Source of the DNA: Pseudomonas sp. ACM7
GTDB lineage: Bacteria > Pseudomonadota > Gammaproteobacteria > Pseudomonadales > Pseudomonadaceae
Direction of reading: 5' to 3'
Assembly: GCF_004136015.1 (NCBI RefSeq)
Contig: NZ_CP024866.1
Coordinates: forward strand, 1,236,807 to 1,300,806
Length of the DNA stretch: 64,000 nt
The notes beneath the pieces are model-generated. The model ran no database searches, was not told the origin of the DNA, and was given only the letters and a program-made list of their open reading frames with translations. Positions 9,669 through 17,452 of the stretch are shown here, piece by piece; position 1 is the first letter of the stretch, and each line of letters starts with the position of its first letter. The translations under genes and the position numbers were made by a program.

Positions 9669-10055
9669 TCAGAACTGCGTCGGGCGCACGACCGCAGCCG
9701 CACTGCGCAGCGGGTAGTGGCCCAGCGACTGCAAGGTTTCCAGGCGGGCGCGGGCGCGGTAGGCGTATTCACTTTGCGGGTACGAGGCCATGATGAACTG
9801 GTAGGTTTGCGCCGCATCGACAAACAGTTTCTGCCGTTCCAGGCACAAGCCGCGCAACATCGACACCTCCGGCCACACATACGGCCGCGCGCGGCTGGCG
9901 CGTTCGACTTTGGACAGTTCGAGCGTTACTTGCTCGCAATTGCCACGGTCATAGGCGCTGTAGGCGTTATTCAAATGATGGTTCATCGACCAACGGGTGC
10001 AGCCCGTGACGCTGAGGGCACTGATGGCAAGGGCGGCAATGAGCACGAATCGCAT
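9669..10055 (-). CDS. Small TPR-type lipoprotein
   Basis: 128 residues. The start MRFVLIAALAISALSVTGC is a lipoprotein signal with the lipobox SVTGC, so the mature protein should start at the Cys near residue 19 and be membrane anchored. The rest contains two helix-turn-helix TPR-like units (around residues 29-60 and 68-105, with the phrase YPQSEYAYRARARLETLQ), as in BamD/YbgF-type proteins. ACC-AGGAG-like sequence (ACAGGAGAACCCCC) precedes the ATG. The gene stands alone between the PilZ gene and the small Ig gene. Its exact role is unknown; scaffold or envelope assembly functions are typical of such proteins. Confidence 0.7.
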   Translation of the reverse strand: MRFVLIAALAISALSVTGCTRWSMNHHLNNAYSAYDRGNCEQVTLELSKVERASRARPYVWPEVSMLRGLCLERQKLFVDAAQTYQFIMASYPQSEYAYRARARLETLQSLGHYPLRSAAAVVRPTQF

Positions 10056-10147
10056 GGGGGTTCTCCTGTCTTGAGCTCTGTATCGACCCGCTGGCGGAAA
10101 TCTTCAGGGAACCCATATTGAAATAACGCTGCGCCAAAATCTGTACA

Positions 10148-10176
10148 TAAAAAGCGCCGACCTGGGTCGGCGCTTG
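10148..10176 (-). terminator. Rho-independent terminator of the small Ig gene
   Basis: AAGCGCCGACC and GGTCGGCGCTT form an 11-bp stem with a 2-base loop; on the minus strand it is followed by a T-run. It lies 24 bases past the stop of the small Ig gene at 10200. Confidence 0.8.
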
Positions 10177-10199
10177 TTCACCGCGACTAAAACGCCGGA

Positions 10200-10478
10200 T
10201 CAATCGACTGTGAATGCTCGATCGGGTGACCAGGCCGAAGCAAAACCATCACGCCGCTGACGTGCAGTAATGCTGTGCACACCTTTCAGCAATTTGGCCG
10301 ACCCCTGCCAAGTGCCAGCAGCACTCACGGTCGAAATCAGCAGAGCACCGCCTGCGACTGCGACCTCAACAGTCGCGCCAGGCTCTCCACTGCCCGTGAT
10401 ATTGAACGGATCGGAAACCGTTGAACCCTCTACCGGTTGCACGATGACTGGAATGGAAATCTGAGTCTGTGTTGTCAT
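10200..10478 (-). CDS. Single Ig-like module protein
   Basis: 92 residues from ATG 10478. The ATG at 10484 directly abuts AAGGAG, so the second ATG with 6-base spacing is preferred, the same arrangement as in tcA. The whole protein is one module with the pattern VIVQPVEGSTV, then GSGEPGATVEV, then AGTWQG and SITARQRRDG, matching the C-terminal modules of the 13-repeat protein (4119-8063). No signal peptide or other domain. A Tc-type dyad lies 72 bases upstream and a terminator follows, so it is a one-gene unit. Possible roles: an accessory or decoy module for the Tc locus, or a relic of repeat shuffling; the clean signals argue for a live gene. Confidence 0.7.
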   Translation of the reverse strand: MTTQTQISIPVIVQPVEGSTVSDPFNITGSGEPGATVEVAVAGGALLISTVSAAGTWQGSAKLLKGVHSITARQRRDGFASAWSPDRAFTVD

Positions 10479-10549
10479 CTTCATCTCCTTGGTGCGTCAC
10501 CTGTTGACGACATCCAGAGAATACAAACACCTCCGCCTGCCAAACGTAC

Positions 10550-10565
10550 CTGATAGAAATGACAG
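10550..10565. promoter_or_regulatory. Tc-locus dyad upstream of the small Ig gene
   Basis: CTGATAGAAATGACAG fits CTGTCA-N4-TGACAG with two changes in the left half. On the minus strand it is followed 25 bases later by TATTCT, a possible -10. Confidence 0.45.
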
Positions 10566-10764
10566 TTCAGACAAACGGCCGACGTAGCGCATTGTCGGAC
10601 GCCTGCGCATCGCGACTTGCCTTCAACTCTGCAATCTGGCGCCCGAAAGAAAAACTGCCCCCACTCACGTTCAATAAAGAAAGCAATAAGTAGTGCAAAC
10701 GAACAATGACTACACCCGCAGAGCATAGTAGCCTCACTCAGCGCTTGAACTCAGGAGTCTATGC

Positions 10765-12216
10765 ATGTCCGTCCGTCGCACCAAAATCGTCGCTACCCTT
10801 GGCCCGGCCAGTAACTCGCCGGAAGTTCTCGAACAGCTGATTCTGGCTGGCCTGGACGTCGCCCGCCTGAACTTCTCCCACGGCACCCCCGACGAGCACA
10901 AGGCTCGCGCGAAGCTGGTGCGTGACCTCGCTGCCAAGCACGGCCGCTTCGTCGCCCTGCTGGGTGACCTGCAAGGCCCGAAAATCCGTATCGCCAAATT
11001 CGCCAACAAGAAGATCGAGCTGAAGATCGGTGATCAATTCACCTTCTCCACCAGCCATCCTCTGACCGAAGGCACCCAGACCGTCGTCGGCATCGACTAC
11101 CCGGATCTGGTCAAGGACTGCGGCGTAGGCGACGAGCTGCTGCTCGACGACGGCCGCGTGGTCATGCGCGTTGATACCGCCAATGCCACCGAGCTGAACT
11201 GCACCGTGCTGATCGGCGGCCCGCTGTCGGACCACAAAGGCATCAACCGTCGCGGTGGCGGCCTGACCGCACCGGCCCTGACTGAAAAAGACAAGGCCGA
11301 CATCAAGCTCGCTGCCGAGATGCAAGTCGACTACCTCGCCGTGTCCTTCCCGCGAGACGCCGCCGACATGGAATACGCCCGTCAACTGCGCGACGAAGCC
11401 GGCGGTACTGCCTGGCTGGTGGCGAAGATCGAACGCGCCGAGGCCGTGGCCGATGACGAAACCCTCGACGCGCTGATCAATGCATCCGACGCCGTCATGG
11501 TGGCTCGTGGTGACCTGGGTGTGGAAATCGGCGACGCCGAGCTGGTGGGCATTCAGAAGAAAATCATTCTGCACGCGCGCCGCCACAACAAGGCTGTGAT
11601 CGTGGCGACCCAGATGATGGAGTCGATGATCCAGAACCCGATGCCAACCCGCGCCGAAGTGTCCGACGTGGCCAACGCCGTGCTCGACTACACCGACGCC
11701 GTGATGCTCTCGGCTGAAAGTGCTGCCGGTCTGTACCCGCTGGAAGCCGTGCAAGCCATGGCGCGCATCTGCATCGGCGCTGAAAAGCACCCGACCAGCA
11801 AGACCTCCAGCCACCGCATCGGCAAGGTCTTCGAAAGCTGCGACCAGAGCATCGCCCTGGCGGCCATGTACACCGCCAACCACTTCCCGGGCGTGAAGGC
11901 GATCATCGCGTTGACCGAAAGTGGCTACACGCCGTTGATCATGTCGCGTATCCGTTCCTCGATACCGATCTACGCGTTCTCCCCGCACCGCGAAACCCAG
12001 GCCCGTGCGGCCATGTTCCGCGGTGTCTACACCGTACCGTTCGACCCGGCATCGCTGCCGCCTGAGCAAGTCAGCCAGGCCGCGATCGACGAGTTGCTCA
12101 AGCGCGGTGTTGTGGAGAAAGGCGACTGGGTCATCCTGACCAAGGGCGACAGCTACCACACCATCGGCGGCACCAACGGGATGAAAATCCTCCACGTTGG
12201 CGACCCGATGGTCTGA
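10765..12216 (+). CDS. pykA: Pyruvate kinase (PykA type)
   Basis: 483 residues, full length for the PykA group. Converts phosphoenolpyruvate and ADP to pyruvate and ATP, the last step of the lower glycolytic/Entner-Doudoroff route, in the cytosol. The start RRTKIVATLGPAS, the block ARLNFSHG, the substrate/metal motif VMVARGDLGVEI (near residue 245) and the ATQMMESM segment are all classical. The C-terminal regulatory domain is complete. It stands alone on the plus strand, ending in a strong terminator (12237). In P. aeruginosa the orthologue (PA4329) has the same neighbours as here. Confidence 0.97.
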   Translation: MSVRRTKIVATLGPASNSPEVLEQLILAGLDVARLNFSHGTPDEHKARAKLVRDLAAKHGRFVALLGDLQGPKIRIAKFANKKIELKIGDQFTFSTSHPLTEGTQTVVGIDYPDLVKDCGVGDELLLDDGRVVMRVDTANATELNCTVLIGGPLSDHKGINRRGGGLTAPALTEKDKADIKLAAEMQVDYLAVSFPRDAADMEYARQLRDEAGGTAWLVAKIERAEAVADDETLDALINASDAVMVARGDLGVEIGDAELVGIQKKIILHARRHNKAVIVATQMMESMIQNPMPTRAEVSDVANAVLDYTDAVMLSAESAAGLYPLEAVQAMARICIGAEKHPTSKTSSHRIGKVFESCDQSIALAAMYTANHFPGVKAIIALTESGYTPLIMSRIRSSIPIYAFSPHRETQARAAMFRGVYTVPFDPASLPPEQVSQAAIDELLKRGVVEKGDWVILTKGDSYHTIGGTNGMKILHVGDPMV

Positions 12217-12236
12217 TTGACCGGTTGCTGAAAAAC

Positions 12237-12270
12237 AAAAGCCCCGCCATGTGAATGGCGGGGCTTTTTT
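12237..12270 (+). terminator. pykA terminator
   Basis: AAAAGCCCCGCCAT and ATGGCGGGGCTTTTTT form a GC-rich stem followed by a T-run, 20 bases past the pykA stop. Confidence 0.95.
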
Positions 12271-12308
12271 GTTTCTGATCCAGAAGAGGTGTTGCCTGGG
12301 CTGACGCT

Positions 12309-12383
12309 ATCGCGAGCAAGCTCGCTTCCACATTGGATCTCAAGTGTTCACAAATCCCCTGTGGGAGCGAGCTTGCTCGCGAT
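12309..12383. repeat. REPIN, family I
   Basis: Inverted pair of ATCGCGAGCAAGCTCGC-type arms in the pykA/crotonase convergent gap. Confidence 0.85.
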
Positions 12384-12407
12384 GGGGCCCGCCCAGTCAC
12401 CGCAGAA

Positions 12408-13157
12408 TCAATGGCGTTTGATGAACCCGGTCAACGCCGCAATCGCTTCCGGCGAGCGCAACCGTTGGGTGAACTGTGCGCTCTCTTCTTCTATTGCCTT
12501 GCGCAGTTGTTCGCGGTCCGGGGCTTTCATCAATTGCTTGCTGATACGCACCGCTTCCGAAGGCAGCGACTCGAAACGCAACGCCATCTCCCGTGCCTTG
12601 GCCAACGCCGCTTCGCCACTGTCCAAGGCTTCGGTTGCAATGCCCCACCGCGCGGCTTGTTCACCACTGAAACCTTCGCCCAGCAGCAACAACTCGGCGG
12701 CTTTGGCCTGCCCGAGCAACCGCGGCAGAAGCAGGCTGGAGCCGAACTCCGGGCATAACCCAAGATTAACGAACGGCATGCGAAGGCGCGCATCGCGACT
12801 GACATACACCAGATCGCAATGCAGCAGCATCGTCGTGCCAATGCCCACCGCCGCGCCGGCCACGGCAGCGATCACCGGTTTGCGGCATTCGAGCAGGGTG
12901 AGCATGAACTGAAACACCGGGCTGTCGAGGTTGCTCGGTGGTTGCTGGATGAAATCGGCGATGTCGTTGCCAGCGGTGAAGCACTCGGTAGAACCGGTGA
13001 TCAGCACGGCGTTGATTTCCGGGTCGGAATCCGCCAGTTTCAGCGCTTCGGCCAAGTGGCTGTACATGGCGCGGGTCAGGGCGTTTTTCTTGTCGGGGCG
13101 GTTGAGGCGCAGGATCAGCAGGCCGCGCTCACGTTCAAATTGGATGGCATCGCTCAT
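12408..13157 (-). CDS. Enoyl-CoA hydratase/isomerase family protein
   Basis: 249 residues, the usual crotonase length. The crotonase fold is clear from RLNRPDKKNALT near the start, the oxyanion-hole segment TAGNDIADF (about residues 62-70) and AAVAGAAVGIGTTML (about 98-112). Such enzymes hydrate or isomerise acyl-CoA thioesters in the cytosol. The position usually holding the first catalytic Glu lies in VNLGLCPEFG, where the P-E-F-G pattern is retained. It is the last gene of a three-gene minus-strand set: GGDEF protein, ferredoxin reductase, crotonase, with a 28-base gap to the reductase. Exact substrate unknown. P. aeruginosa PA4330 is the positional counterpart. Confidence 0.9.
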   Translation of the reverse strand: MSDAIQFERERGLLILRLNRPDKKNALTRAMYSHLAEALKLADSDPEINAVLITGSTECFTAGNDIADFIQQPPSNLDSPVFQFMLTLLECRKPVIAAVAGAAVGIGTTMLLHCDLVYVSRDARLRMPFVNLGLCPEFGSSLLLPRLLGQAKAAELLLLGEGFSGEQAARWGIATEALDSGEAALAKAREMALRFESLPSEAVRISKQLMKAPDREQLRKAIEEESAQFTQRLRSPEAIAALTGFIKRH

Positions 13158-13185
13158 GGTGGTCTCGGTGTCTGAAAATCAGCGC

Positions 13186-14121
13186 TCAACCACGGAGAAC
13201 AAAGACATCCGCCAGCAGTTGATTGCGCGGCAATCCCGCCAGGTACAAGCGCCGGGCAAAGGCGTCGACGCTGTCAGGGGCCCCGCAGAGTAAGGCCAGG
13301 GTTTGCCGGGAGACAAGCCGCAGTTGCGCCAAAGCCTCTGGCAACTCGGCCGCTGTCCACAGCTCAATGCTCAGGTTCGGGTGGCTGGCTGCCATGGCTT
13401 GCAGGGGTTTGGCCAGGTAATGTTCCTCGCCATCATGGGCCAGGTGAATGACACGAATGGCACCTTGGTGATCTTGCCGTAGCGCTTCACGCAAGATACC
13501 GAACAACGGCCCCAAACCCGTGCCGGCGGCCATCAGCCAAAGCGGTCGGGTGTTCCAGTCCAGGTCGTAATGCAAGGCCCCACCGCGCAACTCGCCGAGG
13601 CGGATCGAATCGCCGATTTTCAGCTGGCGGGCCGCGTCGCTGAATTCCCCCGACTGGCGACAATCGAGATGGAACTCCAGAAAGCGGTCTTCTTCCGGCA
13701 GGCTGGCCAATGAATACGGGCGCGCCACGTTGCCCGCCCACAACACCAGATGCTGCCCGGCGCTGTAGCGCAAAGGGCTTTGAGGGGTCAGGCGCAAACG
13801 CAACACGCTGGCGCTCAGCCAATCGACAGCCGCCACCTCGGCCGGGCGGCCATCCTGCTGAGGATCGAAGGTGTGCACCTGCAAGTCCTCGACCACCTGA
13901 CACTGACACGCCAGGCGCCAGCCTTGCTGACGCTGGTCTGCGCTCAGGGCGTCGGGGCGGCTGTCACTCGGCAGCCCTTGGACACATTGCACCAGACAGG
14001 CATGGCAACTGCCGGCGCGACAGCTGTAGGGCACAGACACGCCGTTCTGATTCAACGCATCGAGCAGGTTGCTGCCCGCCGCCACCGACCATTGGCGTTC
14101 GCCGACCCGTAACTCAGGCAT
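13186..14121 (-). CDS. Ferredoxin-fused FAD/NAD(P)H oxidoreductase
   Basis: 311 residues from ATG 14121. Residues 1-85 are a plant-type 2Fe-2S ferredoxin with the cluster ligands C-RAGS-C-HA-C and a later LACQC. Then comes a flavodoxin-reductase-like part: the FAD motif RPYSLAS (near residue 145) and the NAD-binding MAAGTGLGPLFGIL. It passes electrons from NAD(P)H through FAD to the iron-sulfur centre, usually towards an oxygenase partner; no oxygenase gene is adjacent. The start overlaps the stop of the upstream GGDEF gene by 8 bases (ATGCCTGA), which implies translational coupling. The frame stays open upstream, but the protein-like part starts at MPELRVGERQ. Counterpart of PA4331. Confidence 0.9.
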   Translation of the reverse strand: MPELRVGERQWSVAAGSNLLDALNQNGVSVPYSCRAGSCHACLVQCVQGLPSDSRPDALSADQRQQGWRLACQCQVVEDLQVHTFDPQQDGRPAEVAAVDWLSASVLRLRLTPQSPLRYSAGQHLVLWAGNVARPYSLASLPEEDRFLEFHLDCRQSGEFSDAARQLKIGDSIRLGELRGGALHYDLDWNTRPLWLMAAGTGLGPLFGILREALRQDHQGAIRVIHLAHDGEEHYLAKPLQAMAASHPNLSIELWTAAELPEALAQLRLVSRQTLALLCGAPDSVDAFARRLYLAGLPRNQLLADVFVLRG

Positions 14122-15232
14122 CGACGTTCTCCCACGCGGCCGCGCAACGATTGCGGCCGTCACGCTTGGCGCGATAAAGCGCCTGGTCGGCGCGCTGCAA
14201 GGCTTCATCGAGATCGTCGCCCAGTTCGAGCAATGTCATGCCCGCCGACAAGCTGAGATGGGCGACGTTGAGTCCGATCAGTTCTACATCGGTGAACGCA
14301 ATGCGCAGCCGCTCGCAACAGGAGGTCAAGCGCTCGGCGTTGCAATCGGGCAACAGCACGACGAATTCTTCGCCACCGTAACGGGCCAGCACATCGCCAT
14401 CGCGCAAGCAGGCGGTGGCCACGGCGGCAAAAGCTTGCAGCACCTGATCACCGGCGGCATGGCCGTGCACATCGTTGATCCGTTTGAAATGGTCGAGGTC
14501 GATCAGCGCCAGGCCATGCATGACACCGGCGTCCATGGCCTTCAGCTCACGGGAGGCCAGGCGCAGGAAATGCCGGCGATTAAACAGCCCGGTCAGTTCG
14601 TCGGTGGCCACCAGGTCTTCGAGCTGGCGCATCATCCCGCGCAGGGTGTCCTGATGCGCCTGCAAGGCGAATCGGCGCTGGCGCATGCGTTGACGGGAGG
14701 TCTGGACGTGACGGGCATAAAGTTCCAGCCAGACCAACACGATGAGCAACACGCACACCTGCAATGCGGCCAGTGCCGGGTCGGGTAACTGGAAGTGGTA
14801 GCCCTCCCACAGCGTGATCGCGCTGAAACTGAAAAACACCAACAGCGCGCACCGCAAAAAGGCCATGCGCGAAAGATGGAACAACCCGAACAGCAGAATC
14901 AGCACGTAGAACACCAGGAACGCGCCGCGTGCTTCATCCAGATTGGCGATCAGCCAGGTTTGCCAACCCAGCCCCAGCAACACTTGCGCTTCAGTCAGGC
15001 TGGGGTCGGAAAAACGCAGGTTGCAGCCACTGTAAAACACCGCAAACAACGCGGCCTGACTGATGACCACCAGCGCACTGCCGATGGCCACGTTGGCCAG
15101 GGATTCATCGTAATGACCGGTGAAAAACGCCAGCCACAACAGCAACAAAGCCAGGGCGTAGGTGCCGGCTGCGAGGGCAAAGCGTTTGAGCAACAAGCGT
15201 TGGATGGCGTTATGGGTCAATCGTTGACTCAC
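14114..15232 (-). CDS. Membrane diguanylate cyclase, SadC-like (PA4332 position)
   Basis: 372 residues from GTG 15232; an in-frame TAG upstream prevents a longer form. Residues 15-185 hold five or six membrane segments; residues 200-365 are a GGDEF domain with the active motif RYGGEEF near residue 284. Five residues before it sits RDGD, the RxxD inhibitory site, so product feedback is expected. It makes cyclic di-GMP from two GTP at the inner membrane. By synteny it is the counterpart of P. aeruginosa SadC, though shorter than the roughly 487 residues I recall for that protein, so the symbol is not assigned. It heads an operon with a ferredoxin reductase and a crotonase. Confidence 0.85.
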   Translation of the reverse strand: MSQRLTHNAIQRLLLKRFALAAGTYALALLLLWLAFFTGHYDESLANVAIGSALVVISQAALFAVFYSGCNLRFSDPSLTEAQVLLGLGWQTWLIANLDEARGAFLVFYVLILLFGLFHLSRMAFLRCALLVFFSFSAITLWEGYHFQLPDPALAALQVCVLLIVLVWLELYARHVQTSRQRMRQRRFALQAHQDTLRGMMRQLEDLVATDELTGLFNRRHFLRLASRELKAMDAGVMHGLALIDLDHFKRINDVHGHAAGDQVLQAFAAVATACLRDGDVLARYGGEEFVVLLPDCNAERLTSCCERLRIAFTDVELIGLNVAHLSLSAGMTLLELGDDLDEALQRADQALYRAKRDGRNRCAAAWENVDA

Positions 15233-15370
15233 CGTGCGAAGGGAGGCTGCTTGAGTGTCCTACTCTACAGACCGAATGCCACTTTAGTAGCGTGCCTGAT
15301 AAATGACCATTCAATTTTAAGGGCGGAAAACTGGCGTCAGAACGCTGACTGACTTCCCCTTGTAAACGCT

Positions 15371-15473
15371 GTGTAGGAGCTGTCGAGTGAAACGAGGCTG
15401 CGATCTTTTGACTTTGCTTTTTAAAGACAAGATCAAAAGATCGCAGCCTCGTTTCACTCGACAGCTCCTACAC
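15371..15473. repeat. Long REP hairpin, family II (GTAGGAGCTG...GCTGCGATCTTTTGA)
   Basis: Inverted arms of about 40 bases (TGTAGGAGCTGTCGAGTGAA and onward) surround a short AT-rich centre. It lies in the 460-base divergent gap between the GGDEF gene and fumarase. The rest of that gap contains a TATACT -10-like box at 15563 and nothing else evident. Confidence 0.85.
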
Positions 15474-15693
15474 AGCTCCTACAGGGATCGGGTTCACACG
15501 ACCGACTTGCGTATGCGACCAACGATTGACTACCGGCGGGTGTGCCCGGAACCGAGGCGCGTTATACTGCCGCGCCTTTTTAGCGTCGCGCCAGCAGCCC
15601 CGGCGTGCCTTGTAAAGGTGCTTGCAACCGACCGATGCACCCAAGCTGCAAGCACCTTATTGAATGTTCCCGTCTTTTAGAGGAGCGCGACTC

Positions 15694-17217
15694 ATGACCG
15701 TGATCAAGCAAGACGACCTGATTCAGAGCGTTGCCGACGCCCTGCAGTTCATTTCCTATTACCACCCCGTTGACTTCATCCAGGCGATGCACGAAGCCTA
15801 CCTGCGCGAAGAATCGCCAGCAGCCCGTGACTCCATGGCGCAAATCCTGATCAACTCGCGGATGTGCGCCACAGGCCACCGCCCGATCTGCCAGGACACC
15901 GGCATCGTTACCGTGTTCGTTCGCGTGGGCATGGACGTACGTTGGGATGGCGCCACCATGGGCCTGGACGACATGATCAACGAAGGCGTGCGCCGGGCTT
16001 ACAACCTGCCGGAAAACGTCCTGCGTGCCTCGATCCTCGCCGACCCGGCGGGCGCTCGTAAAAACACCAAGGACAACACCCCGGCCGTTATCCACTACTC
16101 CATCGTTCCGGGTAACACCGTGGAAGTGGACGTGGCGGCCAAGGGCGGCGGTTCCGAGAACAAGTCGAAAATGGCCATGCTCAATCCGTCTGATTCGATC
16201 GTCGACTGGGTGTTGAAGACTGTTCCGGAAATGGGCGCCGGCTGGTGCCCACCGGGCATGCTGGGTATCGGTATCGGCGGCACCGCCGAGAAAGCCGCCG
16301 TCATGGCCAAGGAAGTGTTGATGGAATCCATCGACATTCACGAACTGAAAGCGCGTGGCCCACAGAACCGTATCGAAGAGATGCGTCTGGAGCTGTTCGA
16401 GAAGGTCAACCAACTGGGCATCGGCGCCCAGGGCCTGGGTGGCCTGACCACCGTGCTCGACGTGAAGATCATGGATTACCCGACCCACGCCGCTTCGTTG
16501 CCGGTGTGCATGATCCCGAACTGCGCCGCCACCCGTCACGCGCATTTCGTGCTCGACGGTTCCGGCCCGGCCTCGCTGGAAGCGCCACCGCTGGACGCCT
16601 ACCCGGAAATCGTCTGGGAAGCCGGCCCGTCGGCCCGTCGCGTGAACCTCGACACCCTGACCCCGGAAGACGTGCAGAGCTGGAAGCCGGGCGAAACCGT
16701 GCTGCTCAACGGCAAGATGCTCACCGGTCGCGACGCTGCGCACAAGCGCATGGTCGAGATGCTGAACAAGGGTGAAACCCTGCCGGTTGACCTCAAAGGT
16801 CGCTTCATCTACTACGTCGGCCCGGTTGATCCGGTGCGCGAAGAAGTGGTGGGCCCTGCCGGTCCGACCACCGCGACGCGGATGGACAAGTTCACTCGCC
16901 AGATCCTCGAGCAAACCGGCCTGTTGGGCATGATCGGCAAATCCGAGCGCGGCCCGACCGCGATCGAAGCGATCAAGGACCACAAAGCCGTTTACCTGAT
17001 GGCAGTCGGCGGCGCGGCTTACCTGGTGGCGCAAGCCATCAAGAAATCCCGCGTGGTGGCTTTCGCCGAACTGGGCATGGAAGCAATCTACGAGTTCGAC
17101 GTGAAAGACATGCCGGTTACCGTTGCGGTCGACAGCAAGGGTGAGTCGGTACACATCACCGGTCCTGCCATCTGGCAGAAAAAGATCAGTGAAAGCCTGG
17201 CGGTAGAAGTGCAGTAA
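15694..17217 (+). CDS. Class I fumarate hydratase (4Fe-4S)
   Basis: 507 residues. The start at 15694 is set by AGAGGAG 8 bases upstream; the frame is open earlier but without a ribosome site. It interconverts fumarate and malate in the citric acid cycle. The class I type (FumA/FumB-like, oxygen-sensitive cluster enzyme) is shown by the N-terminal domain with HRPICQDTG (Cys ligand), the middle block GGGSENKSKM, a second Cys in CMIPNCAATRH, and the C-terminal beta domain with GPTTATRMD. A putative extended -10 (TATACT, 15563-15568) lies 125 bases upstream and a strong terminator follows. Counterpart of PA4333. Confidence 0.95.
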   Translation: MTVIKQDDLIQSVADALQFISYYHPVDFIQAMHEAYLREESPAARDSMAQILINSRMCATGHRPICQDTGIVTVFVRVGMDVRWDGATMGLDDMINEGVRRAYNLPENVLRASILADPAGARKNTKDNTPAVIHYSIVPGNTVEVDVAAKGGGSENKSKMAMLNPSDSIVDWVLKTVPEMGAGWCPPGMLGIGIGGTAEKAAVMAKEVLMESIDIHELKARGPQNRIEEMRLELFEKVNQLGIGAQGLGGLTTVLDVKIMDYPTHAASLPVCMIPNCAATRHAHFVLDGSGPASLEAPPLDAYPEIVWEAGPSARRVNLDTLTPEDVQSWKPGETVLLNGKMLTGRDAAHKRMVEMLNKGETLPVDLKGRFIYYVGPVDPVREEVVGPAGPTTATRMDKFTRQILEQTGLLGMIGKSERGPTAIEAIKDHKAVYLMAVGGAAYLVAQAIKKSRVVAFAELGMEAIYEFDVKDMPVTVAVDSKGESVHITGPAIWQKKISESLAVEVQ

Positions 17218-17235
17218 GCGCTTCAGCTTGCCAAT

Positions 17236-17274
17236 ACGGCCGGGTCGTCTTTTAGATGACCCGGCCGTTTTTTT
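17236..17274 (+). terminator. Fumarase terminator
   Basis: ACGGCCGGGTC and GACCCGGCCGT form an 11-bp GC stem, followed by seven T, 19 bases after the stop codon. Confidence 0.95.
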
Positions 17275-17345
17275 GCGTGTCTCTTTTACTATTCGCTATA
17301 TAACGCAGCGTTTCCCACGGTATTCGGTCTAAAAAAACCGGCCTC

Positions 17346-17365
17346 ACCTGTCAGATCTGACAGGT
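17346..17365. promoter_or_regulatory. Perfect 20-bp dyad upstream of tcB (Tc-locus dyad)
   Basis: ACCTGTCAGATCTGACAGGT is fully palindromic; the core CTGTCAGATCTGACAG is 17348-17363. It lies 90 bases before the tcB ATG; a TAGCGT/CTCTAT region follows about 23-30 bases on. It matches dyads before three other Tc-locus genes. Confidence 0.65.
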
Positions 17366-17452
17366 CACGCCTTCCCCTGATTTTGTTAGCGTCGCTCTAT
17401 CACGCGACACCGTTGCTACGGGAGAGCGCAAAGCCGACACAGGATCAGCCCC

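Noticed and set aside
10759..12195. 478-codon minus-strand frame opposite pykA
   Set aside because: Shadow of pykA caused by GC-rich third positions; pykA has full family motifs. The same applies to long frames opposite fumarase (15580-17154), the first imelysin gene (58188-59612) and the kinase (24912-26162).
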